Assembly (NCBI GenBank): GCA_005790265.1
Contig: SXVE01000009.1
Span: 1-13,780 of the forward strand
DNA length: 13,780 nt
Direction of reading: 5' to 3'
Source: Acidobacteriota bacterium
GTDB lineage: Bacteria; Acidobacteriota; Blastocatellia; Pyrinomonadales; Pyrinomonadaceae
The position numbers and the translations under genes are program-made. Shown here one piece after another: positions 6,248-12,513 of the stretch. The notes beneath the pieces are model-generated. The model was not told the origin of the DNA. It saw only the letters and a list, made by a program, of their open reading frames with translations, and did not search any database. Within the stretch, counting starts at the first letter, position 1; each line of letters opens with the position of its first letter.

Positions 6248-8260
6248 GTGAATAGCGAAGAACTCGAAAACAGTCTGAGAACTGAATTTGAGAGTTATCT
6301 GAACAATGTTTTTGCTGAAATGCGGCAGGAAGTTTCCGAACTTCAAGAGAAATTTCAAGCCGAGTTTGAAAAACACAAATCTCAGCTCGATACGATTTTT
6401 CAGGATTTTTCGTCGCGCCTTGAAAACGAGAAGCGAATGGACGAAGCCTTTAAAGAATCAGTAGTCGAGCATCTGCGATTAGCAAAGGACGAAGGCGCGA
6501 GAATTACGGCGGCGGCAATTGCCGAAGCCGAAAAATTGGAGAAAGAAAGCGCGGAAGCAGCGGCGGCTCCCGCCGATTACAGCGAAATCCGCAATGCGAT
6601 CAGCGAAATCAGCTCGCAGGATTCGCAGTCGGCGATCTTAAAATCTTTGGTCAATCATGCGGCTCAATTTACGCCGCGCGGCGCATTTTTCATCGTCAAG
6701 AACGAACATTTTGTCGGCTGGCGAGTTTTCGGCGAAGAGGGAAATGTTGATGAACAGAAAGTTCGCGAAATTTTCTTTCCGCTTTCCGATGAAACCGTAA
6801 TGAGCGAATCAATTCGTTCGCTGAGCGCGGTTGAAAGCAGTTACGGAACTTACCCCGGCGACGCGGTTTATTTAGAAAAACTCGGCTTCGGTCAGCCGGA
6901 GAAAATGTATGCTATTCCGCTGATCGCGCGCGGTCGCGGCGTTGCTGTTTTATACGCCGATAATGCGGCGGAAAATAATCAAGTCAACATTGATGTGCTG
7001 GAAACTCTGGTGAAAATCGCCGGAATGACAGTGGAACTGCTCGCCGCTTCGCACGGCACGAAATCAAATGCCGCGGCGGATTCGGGCGCTTCAACAGTTC
7101 AGGCAAATTCTCCGGCTTCGTACGCGAGTGAGCCGGTCGAAAGCGCGTCTTCGGAGGCGCAGGTTTACCAATCGCCGGTCAGCGAAGAAACTACGTCGCC
7201 CGCCGGAAATTACAATTCTTACGCCGCGGCAAACGATTATTCCGCAACATCAACGCGCGAAGAAAGTTTTGCGCCGCCGGTAGACGAACAGCATAACGAA
7301 GCAACGACCGGCGCGGATTTCAGTTACCAAAGTTCAAACAACGAGTATTCTCAACCGAGTTATTCACAGCCGGAAAGCTATGAACCGCAATCCGGCTGGC
7401 AGCAACCGGAACCGCAGCCGGAACCGCAGTCAGAATGGCAGCAGAATTTTCAACAACAGGAATTTCAGTCGCCGCAATTTCAAACTGAACAGCCGGTGAG
7501 CACTGATTCGTCTTTTTCATGGAATCAGCCGACGGATTTTTCCGGCAATTTCGGCGAAAGCACGGAAAATGTTGAAAACGAGCCGACCGCGTTTGATTAT
7601 TCATCGCCGAACGACCGCCCGGAACAAAACTTTTCATCCGCTTCGGCGAGCGATTTTGCTTTTACGCCAAATCAAACCGCTGAAGCGCCGCCGAGTAATT
7701 TCAGCGATTCATCCGCTGAAACAAACGCCCAATCGTTTGAGCCAAACGGTTATGATTCGTGGCAGAAATCGAGTTTCGAGCAGCCGCCGGTTTACGATAA
7801 TTCGAGATTCGAGCCGAGCAGTCAGGCGGCTGAATCGTCGTTTGAAAAAGAATCGTTCGCGCCGAACGGAGATTTCGCGTCCGAACCGGTGGAAAATATC
7901 GGCGCGGCAACAGTTTCAACGCCGCCGGTCAAGTCGCGTCTGAGCGAAAGAAACGTGGATTTACCGATTGAGGTCGGCGAAGAAGAACGTCGTTTGCACA
8001 ACGACGCGCGTCGTTTCGCCCGGCTTCTCGTGTCGGAAATCAAACTTTACAACGAGCAGAAAGTTAAAGAAGGACGCGACGAAAATGATTTGTATGATCG
8101 TCTGCGCGAAGCGATTGACCGTTCACGCGAAATGTACGAAAAACGCGTGCAAACGCCGGTTGCCGCAAAATTCGATTATTTTCACTACGAATTGGTTAAC
8201 AATCTCGCCGAAGGCGAAGAACGAAAACTCGGCGGAAATTATCCGGGATCGAGCGTGTAG
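6248..8260 (+). CDS. Coiled-coil, GAF-like, disordered-linker protein with conserved C-terminal module
   Basis: A 670-residue cytoplasmic protein with no signal peptide or membrane helix, in four parts. Residues 1-108 are charged and heptad-like (ELENSLRTEFESYLNNVFAE onward), a likely coiled coil ending in an Ala/Glu-rich stretch. Residues 111-268 look like a GAF domain: SEIRNAISEISSQDSQSAIL, then GAFFIVKNEHFVGWRVFG, MYAIPLIARGRGVAVLYAD and a final helix. Residues about 270-562 are low-complexity, rich in Ser, Gln, Glu, Pro, Ala and aromatic residues (repeated QPEPQ/SYSQPE-like pieces), probably disordered. Residues 563-670 are a compact charged module with EERRLHNDARRFARLLVSEI, KLYNEQKVKEGR, LYDRLREAIDRSREMYEKRV and AKFDYFHYELVNNLAEGEE. 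I recall similar C-terminal modules in acidobacterial and deltaproteobacterial proteins, but know no assigned function. A sensory or scaffold role is inference. It is a single-gene unit with its own promoter and terminator. Confidence 0.85.
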   Translation: MNSEELENSLRTEFESYLNNVFAEMRQEVSELQEKFQAEFEKHKSQLDTIFQDFSSRLENEKRMDEAFKESVVEHLRLAKDEGARITAAAIAEAEKLEKESAEAAAAPADYSEIRNAISEISSQDSQSAILKSLVNHAAQFTPRGAFFIVKNEHFVGWRVFGEEGNVDEQKVREIFFPLSDETVMSESIRSLSAVESSYGTYPGDAVYLEKLGFGQPEKMYAIPLIARGRGVAVLYADNAAENNQVNIDVLETLVKIAGMTVELLAASHGTKSNAAADSGASTVQANSPASYASEPVESASSEAQVYQSPVSEETTSPAGNYNSYAAANDYSATSTREESFAPPVDEQHNEATTGADFSYQSSNNEYSQPSYSQPESYEPQSGWQQPEPQPEPQSEWQQNFQQQEFQSPQFQTEQPVSTDSSFSWNQPTDFSGNFGESTENVENEPTAFDYSSPNDRPEQNFSSASASDFAFTPNQTAEAPPSNFSDSSAETNAQSFEPNGYDSWQKSSFEQPPVYDNSRFEPSSQAAESSFEKESFAPNGDFASEPVENIGAATVSTPPVKSRLSERNVDLPIEVGEEERRLHNDARRFARLLVSEIKLYNEQKVKEGRDENDLYDRLREAIDRSREMYEKRVQTPVAAKFDYFHYELVNNLAEGEERKLGGNYPGSSV

Positions 8261-8282
8261 AGCAAACGATTTTTGATGAAAG

Positions 8283-8315
8283 AAAAGCGTTCGGGTTTAA
8301 CTCCGAACGCTTTTT
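8283..8315 (+). terminator. Intrinsic terminator of the GAF/coiled-coil gene
   Basis: AAAAGCGTTCGG (8283-8294) pairs with CCGAACGCTTTT (8303-8314) around an 8-base loop, followed by more T. This is a textbook rho-independent terminator 22 bases after the TAG. The A-run on the left arm means it can also stop minus-strand transcription from the DUF4440-like gene. Confidence 0.9.
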
Positions 8316-8344
8316 CTATTTGATGACATTTCTTTTTCAAAGTC

Positions 8345-8361
8345 GCCGAAAAATTTTCGGC
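8345..8361 (-). terminator. Short palindrome downstream of the DUF4440-like gene
   Basis: GCCGAAAAATTTTCGGC (8345-8361) is a near-perfect palindrome, 9 bases past the minus-strand stop at 8370. It lacks a T-tract, so it may protect the 3' end while the hairpin at 8283-8315 does the termination. Confidence 0.4.
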
Positions 8362-8369
8362 TTGAGTTT

Positions 8370-8897
8370 CTAATTGACGTTAACTCCGCTGTCGCGTTCC
8401 GACGGAACAACGGGACGCGCGGGCGGCGGATTGTCCGGCGAAGTGTGCAAATGAACGGCTTTCCAGTCTTTGCCGATCTGTTTGAAAACGACTGTCATTC
8501 GACCCGAAGCCGTTTCGAGTTTTCCGTCATATTCCTGCGATTGTTTCCATTTACAGGTCAAATACGCATTGCCCGCGCCGAGCATTTCGACGCGCAAACC
8601 GGTGATTTCCAAATCCACGTTTTTCGTTTTGGCGTAAAGCGAATCGCGCGTTTTTTTCATATTGTCCCAGCCGATGGTCGCCGAGCCGTTGTTATTGAAA
8701 AACAGAATTTTATCGCTCTTTTCGTAAACGCTCATCACTTTGTCCGCGTCCGATTGTTCGATTCCTTCGATGAGCCGATCAAAAGTTTCGCGCACCGCTT
8801 TGCTTGGGTCGGCTTTCGCCGTCGTTTTTGTTTTCTGGGCGAAAGCTGAAACGCAAAAAATTAATAATACGAATCCTAATACGGCAAATTTCTTCAT
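8370..8897 (-). CDS. Exported SnoaL-like/DUF4440-type protein
   Basis: A 175-residue protein with a clear signal peptide: MKKFAVLGFVLLIFCVSAFA, then Gln-Lys, with probable cleavage after AFA at residue 20. The mature part has the cone-shaped NTF2/SnoaL pattern: a first long helix (KAVRETFDRLIEGIEQSDADKVMSVY), an early strand with FFNNNGSATIGWDNMKK, and three closing strands (VDLEITGLRVEMLG, AYLTCKWKQSQEY, GRMTVVFKQIGKDWKAVHLH). It ends in a proline-rich tail (DNPPPARPVVP). The fold serves small-ligand binding, enzyme or dimerisation roles, and I cannot tell which applies. The ATG at 8897 follows AAGGAATT, a moderate SD. It is transcribed alone, with the M16 operon terminator at 9047-9079 behind it. 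Confidence 0.85.
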   Translation of the reverse strand: MKKFAVLGFVLLIFCVSAFAQKTKTTAKADPSKAVRETFDRLIEGIEQSDADKVMSVYEKSDKILFFNNNGSATIGWDNMKKTRDSLYAKTKNVDLEITGLRVEMLGAGNAYLTCKWKQSQEYDGKLETASGRMTVVFKQIGKDWKAVHLHTSPDNPPPARPVVPSERDSGVNVN

Positions 8898-8940
8898 TTT
8901 TATAATTCCTTTTTTTTGACAAATATTTTTACGGGAGAAT

Positions 8941-8970
8941 TTTATAATCGAAAAATCTTAGTTGCAACAA
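8941..8970 (-). promoter_or_regulatory. Candidate promoter for the DUF4440-like gene
   Basis: On the minus strand, TTGTTG (8970-8965) or TTGCAA (8967-8962) precedes TATAAA (8946-8941) with 18 or 15 bases between. The ATG at 8897 would have a leader of about 37 nt. Between here and 9111 I see no gene, only the M16 terminator. Confidence 0.35.
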
Positions 8971-9040
8971 TATCGGCTGAGGTTTTCCCGCGATTTTTTC
9001 AATCGTCCGCACTTCTTTTGGCAAGCGAAATTGCGCCAAA

Positions 9041-9080
9041 GAAAAAAGCGGAAAAAAATTACTCGAATTTCTTTCCGCTC
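9041..9080 (-). terminator. Intrinsic terminator of the M16 peptidase operon
   Basis: On the minus strand AGCGGAAA-G-AAATT pairs with AATTT-T-TTTCCGCT around loop CGAGT (9079 down to 9047; one mismatch), followed by six T (9047-9042). It lies 32 bases past the stop of the second M16 gene at 9112. Confidence 0.8.
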
Positions 9081-9111
9081 TTATTCACATTTTATTCACA
9101 AAATCGCAAAA

Positions 9112-10428
9112 TTATTTTTGCAAAAACGTGTTTCTGTTAATCGCTTCGGGATTGCCGACGACGACGAAACGGATATTTTTCATATATTTATCCGCAACGG
9201 CTTTGATGTCTTCGGGTTTCACCTGCCGAATTTTATCGAGAAAAACCAGCGAATTGCGCCATCCGCCGCCGATTAATTCGTAGCGCGCGAGTTCGGCGAC
9301 CTGCGCCGCGTTCGTTTCCTGATTGATGTAATAAGTCGTCAGAAAATAACCGGGAACGCCGGTGAATCCTTCTTCTTCAACGGTCGCATTGCGCATCGCT
9401 TCAACTTCGCGCAGCATCACGCTGACGGCTTGATTGGCGTCAACCGCCGTTACGTAAATGTTCGCCGTGTTCGCTGCGTTATCGCCCATTTCCGCGTTCG
9501 GCGCGTACGACAGATTGCGTTTCGTGCGCACTTCCTGGTAAACGCGGCTTTGCAGAATCGTCATTGCGACGCGCATCGCGTAATAATCCGGATCGCTCAT
9601 CGAAGGCGCGGCGAAAACGCCTTTGACGTAATTGGTCGGCAGCGCGCGCGACGTAACATCGAGAGTTGGCGCGGCGAAATTGATTTTCGGCGTCGGCGAT
9701 TCTTTATAATCGCCGCGCGGCAGTTTGCCGAACGAAGCGGCGACTTGTTTTTGCACGGTTTGCGGATCGAGATCGCCGACAATAACAAGCAAAAGTCGGG
9801 AAGTTTGCAGCAGATTTTTGTGGTAAGCACGCAAATCTTCGATTTTTAATTTGCCGATGGTTTCAATCGTGCCGCTCGCTTCGACCGCATACGGATGATC
9901 GGCGTAAATAATTTTGTCTTCCAAAACGCCGAGCGAGCTGTCCGGGCTGACCGTCTGATTGCGCAAGCCGGTTAAAATTCGTTCGCGCACGAGATTGAAA
10001 TCTTCATTCGTAAAAGCGGGATTCAAAAATAGATCAGTGAAAATATCCCACGTGCGATCAAAATTTTGACGCGTTGAAGAAAGCGAAACGACGCCGAAAT
10101 CGTAGCCGGAGCCGCCGCTGATCGTGCTTCCCGTACGCGCCAGTTCTTTGCGCAGCAATTCGCGCGGAAATTTCTGACTCGCTTCGGTCGCGGTTGAGAG
10201 CGTCAAGTTTTCAATTCCCGCGTTGGCGAGCGTTTGATTTTTCACTCCGCCGCGCGTGAAAAGTCCGGCGGAAACCGTCGGCGAACTCGGACGCCGCTTG
10301 AAAATCACTTTTAAGCCGTTCACGTCGAATTCGGTAACGAGTTTGTCGGACGCTCCGGCGGCGGAAGTTTGCGCGTAACCGGCGCAAGCGATTGCTAAAA
10401 GCAGAAATGCGGAAAAAATAAATTTCAT
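9112..10428 (-). CDS. M16-family peptidase-like subunit lacking the zinc motif, exported
   Basis: A 438-residue protein with signal peptide MKFIFSAFLLLAIACAGYA (1-19), cleaved before Gln-Thr. Both M16 halves are present: an N-terminal domain (VNGLKVIFKRRPSSPTVSAGLF) and a C-terminal domain. Where catalytic M16 members have HxxEH, this one reads AGIEN (70-74): both histidines are lost and only the glutamate stays, so it should not bind zinc there. It keeps the R/Y motif, VRTKRNLSYAPNA with Arg301 and Tyr308, which in the family contacts the substrate chain. It is thus the expected non-catalytic partner of the upstream M16 gene, as in mitochondrial processing peptidase and bacterial two-subunit M16 enzymes. 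I chose ATG 10428 because the signal peptide begins there; no strong SD is seen. It is co-transcribed with the upstream gene, across a 65-bp gap holding a hairpin. Confidence 0.93.
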   Translation of the reverse strand: MKFIFSAFLLLAIACAGYAQTSAAGASDKLVTEFDVNGLKVIFKRRPSSPTVSAGLFTRGGVKNQTLANAGIENLTLSTATEASQKFPRELLRKELARTGSTISGGSGYDFGVVSLSSTRQNFDRTWDIFTDLFLNPAFTNEDFNLVRERILTGLRNQTVSPDSSLGVLEDKIIYADHPYAVEASGTIETIGKLKIEDLRAYHKNLLQTSRLLLVIVGDLDPQTVQKQVAASFGKLPRGDYKESPTPKINFAAPTLDVTSRALPTNYVKGVFAAPSMSDPDYYAMRVAMTILQSRVYQEVRTKRNLSYAPNAEMGDNAANTANIYVTAVDANQAVSVMLREVEAMRNATVEEEGFTGVPGYFLTTYYINQETNAAQVAELARYELIGGGWRNSLVFLDKIRQVKPEDIKAVADKYMKNIRFVVVGNPEAINRNTFLQK

Positions 10429-10440
10429 AATAAATATTGC

Positions 10441-10480
10441 AGCGCGGCGTTTTTCCAAGCTCAAACGAAAGCGCCGCGCT
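10441..10480 (-). other. GC-rich intercistronic hairpin between the two M16 genes
   Basis: AGCGCGGCG (10441-10449) pairs exactly with CGCCGCGCT (10472-10480), extended inward by a G-T wobble and three A-T pairs. On the minus-strand mRNA it lies 13 bases after the first gene's stop and ends 12 bases before the second gene's ATG. There is no T-tract on that strand, so a stabilising or processing structure that sets the ratio of the two subunits is more likely than termination. Confidence 0.55.
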
Positions 10481-10493
10481 TTTGCTGCCAAAC

Positions 10494-12017
10494 TTATTTG
10501 CCGATTAAATCCTGTTCGGTTAATTTTGCGGTCGCCTGCGACGCGGGCGAAATCAGCGCGACGCCGACGTGCGGTTTGCCCTGAATATATGTGGAAACGT
10601 ATTTTTTAATGTCGTCGCGCGAAACGGCGCGCAGATTTTTATAATAGCCGCGATAATAATCCATTCCGGTCGAACTCCACCAGAAACCCAGAGAATGCGT
10701 ATATTCGCTGAGTTTTTCGCGGCGATATAAGTCTTCGGCTTCGAGCAGAGTTTTCGCGTTGTTCAATTCTTCGTCCGTGAAATAATTCGGATTGTTAAAC
10801 TGCGCCACTTCTTTGTAAAAAGCGTCGAGCGCGGCTTTCGCTTTGTCCGGCGCAGTGACCAATGTCGCGCGAATCGGTCCGGTGTTGCGCTGCGTATAAT
10901 AATGAAACTGCACGCCGACCGCCAAACCCGAATCAATCAGCGCGCGCTGAAAACGCGAATTCGGCTGCTGAATAATGTACGAAAAAACGTCCGCCGCATA
11001 AGTCGAAGCGTCGTCTTTGCCGATTGACGGACCGTGCCAGCCGATCTGCATCATCGCGTTTTCGACGTCCTGCGTCACAATTACGCCCTCGCTTTTTTGC
11101 AGCGGCGGATGTTCGACAATCGGAAATTTAACAAACGGATCTTCGCCTTTCTTCCAGATGCTGAATAAATCTTCGGCGAGTTTGAAAGCGCGTTCCGGCT
11201 GCACGTCGCCGGTAATGATCAGCGCGGCGTTATTTGGAACGTAGTAGCGCGATTGAATCAGCCGCATTTTTTCGGTCGTGGCGGCGGCGACAGTTTCGCG
11301 CGTTCCGCCCGGACTTTTACGCGATGGATATTTGTAAAAAAGTTTGTCCATCAGCGTGCGGTCAAGGTAATAAAACGGCTCGGACAACTGGCGGTCGAGT
11401 TCGCCCAAAACAACCTGAATTTCCTGCTTGAATTCGCCTTCTTCAAACGACGGATAAAGCATCGCGTCGCGCATAAAACGCATCATCGTCGCGAGATTCG
11501 GGCTGGTCGTCGAAAAATAGTAATTAACGTATTCTTCCTGCGTTGTGCCGTTGCGCACATAGCCGAGTTTGTCCACGTCGTTCAAATAACTGACTTCGCC
11601 GATCTGCGCTTTGAGCTTGATCTGCTCGGCGCAGTTTTGCCCCATATAATAATTCAAATTGCCGTAGGATTTCGCCAGATCGCAGCGAAAAACCGACACC
11701 GCTTGGTTCGATTTGAAAAACATATGTTCGTACAAATGCGACAAACCGTTTAATTCCGGCGGTTCGGTAAACGAGCCGTTGCGCACCGCCATTTCAACCG
11801 TCACGAGCGGAACCGCCGCATCCGGCAGAACGATGACTTCCAAACCGTTCGCCAGAGTTTTCGTGACATACGGAATTTTTACGTCGTCCTGCGTTTTCGG
11901 CGCGGCGCTGATTGCCTGATTATTGTTTGTTGCTTGCTTTGGTTTCGGGCTTTGTGCAAAATTTAAGTTGAAAAAAGCTGAAAAAATTAACAATGAACCG
12001 AGAAAAAATTTATTCAC
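10494..12017 (-). CDS. M16-family zinc metallopeptidase, catalytic subunit, exported
   Basis: A 507-residue periplasmic or secreted peptidase with signal peptide MNKFFLGSLLIFSAFFNLNFA, cleaved before Gln22. The inverted zinc motif HxxEH is intact: HLYEH, His94, Glu97, His98. The third ligand is probably Glu199 in FKQEIQVVLGELDR. The distance from His98 to Glu199 (101 residues) is about 25 longer than the usual 76. The extra length lies around 104-155 and carries two cysteines, Cys112 and Cys129. The C-terminal domain is present, but the R/Y motif is degenerate (FQRALIDSGLAVGV). Start: GTG 12017 with GGAG at 12029-12026, spacing 8. It is first in an operon with the zinc-less partner, so I infer a heterodimer that degrades peptides outside the cytoplasm. 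Confidence 0.95.
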   Translation of the reverse strand: MNKFFLGSLLIFSAFFNLNFAQSPKPKQATNNNQAISAAPKTQDDVKIPYVTKTLANGLEVIVLPDAAVPLVTVEMAVRNGSFTEPPELNGLSHLYEHMFFKSNQAVSVFRCDLAKSYGNLNYYMGQNCAEQIKLKAQIGEVSYLNDVDKLGYVRNGTTQEEYVNYYFSTTSPNLATMMRFMRDAMLYPSFEEGEFKQEIQVVLGELDRQLSEPFYYLDRTLMDKLFYKYPSRKSPGGTRETVAAATTEKMRLIQSRYYVPNNAALIITGDVQPERAFKLAEDLFSIWKKGEDPFVKFPIVEHPPLQKSEGVIVTQDVENAMMQIGWHGPSIGKDDASTYAADVFSYIIQQPNSRFQRALIDSGLAVGVQFHYYTQRNTGPIRATLVTAPDKAKAALDAFYKEVAQFNNPNYFTDEELNNAKTLLEAEDLYRREKLSEYTHSLGFWWSSTGMDYYRGYYKNLRAVSRDDIKKYVSTYIQGKPHVGVALISPASQATAKLTEQDLIGK

Positions 12018-12113
12018 CTTGGAAACTCCAAAAATAAAATGTCAGCGCTAGTTTTTACGCCGATTTCGCAATTAATGTTTTTTAATCTGCCAAATATCAG
12101 GAGATCAAAATTT

Positions 12114-12338
12114 ATGGAACGAGACAATATGATGCACGGAGCGCGCACCGCGTTGAATCAAAATATGGAAATGCGCGAATGGTGCGAGCTTTTCTTAAAG
12201 GAAAAAGAGCGACACGAAAAACTGGAAATGTCGGACGAAGAATTTGAAAAACACTGGAAATATCACAAACCCGAAATCATGCACGCCGGCGCGGCGGAAG
12301 CGGTGATGGCGTATAAAACTCGCAACCAAGACAATTAA
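12114..12338 (+). CDS. Small charged hypothetical protein
   Basis: A 74-residue soluble protein beginning MERDNMMHGARTALNQNMEM and rich in Glu, Lys, His and Met. The middle (MREWCELFLKEKERHEKLEMSDEEFEKHWKYHKPEIMHAG) reads as two amphipathic helices with a clustered aromatic/histidine patch and one cysteine. I do not recognise a family. The start ATG 12114 has AGGAG at 12099-12103, spacing 10. An in-frame ATG at 12039 has no SD and lies in the divergent promoter region. It diverges from the M16 operon (gap 12018-12113) and converges on the POT transporter. SD, codon use like its neighbours and a coherent helical composition support a real gene. Confidence 0.7.
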   Translation: MERDNMMHGARTALNQNMEMREWCELFLKEKERHEKLEMSDEEFEKHWKYHKPEIMHAGAAEAVMAYKTRNQDN

Positions 12339-12342
12339 GAAA

Positions 12343-12510
12343 CAATTACGAATTACGAATTACGTTAAATCAATTACGAATCGTGAAATTGCGTAATTTA
12401 ACAATAAAAAAATTACGAATTACGAATTAAAGGTAAAGAAAAGCTTTTTAATTCGTAATTCGTAATCGTTAATTCGTAATTGTTAATTCGTAATCGTTAA
12501 TTCGCAATTG
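12343..12510. repeat. AT-rich 'attacgaatt' tandem and inverted repeat array
   Basis: The left part (12343-12430) repeats ATTACGAA units and the right part (12448-12510) repeats TTCGTAAT units in the opposite sense. The arms at 12412-12430 and 12448-12466 are exact 19-bp reverse complements with a 17-base loop. The array fills the 175-bp gap between two convergent genes and could stop transcription from both sides. The same unit occurs inside the sugar transferase gene at 2890-2920. I know this as an intergenic repeat type common in cyanobacterial and environmental genomes; its role is unproven. Confidence 0.85.
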
Positions 12511-12513
12511 TCC

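Noticed and set aside
8445..8849. Long plus-strand frame opposite the DUF4440-like gene
   Set aside because: Antisense reading of a gene with a clear signal peptide and fold; composition (Arg/Phe/His-rich) is typical of a shadow frame.
8916..9140. Plus-strand open frame between the DUF4440-like gene and the M16 operon
   Set aside because: Low-complexity, Phe/Lys-rich translation with no SD; it overlaps the M16 terminator and the DUF4440-like promoter region.
9830..10430. Second M16 gene as a degraded pseudogene because HxxEH is lost
   Set aside because: Full length, intact signal peptide, conserved R/Y motif and operon with a catalytic partner indicate a purposeful non-catalytic subunit.
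12343..12510. Possible CRISPR array
   Set aside because: Units are short, adjacent and degenerate, with no unique spacers of constant length and no cas genes nearby.
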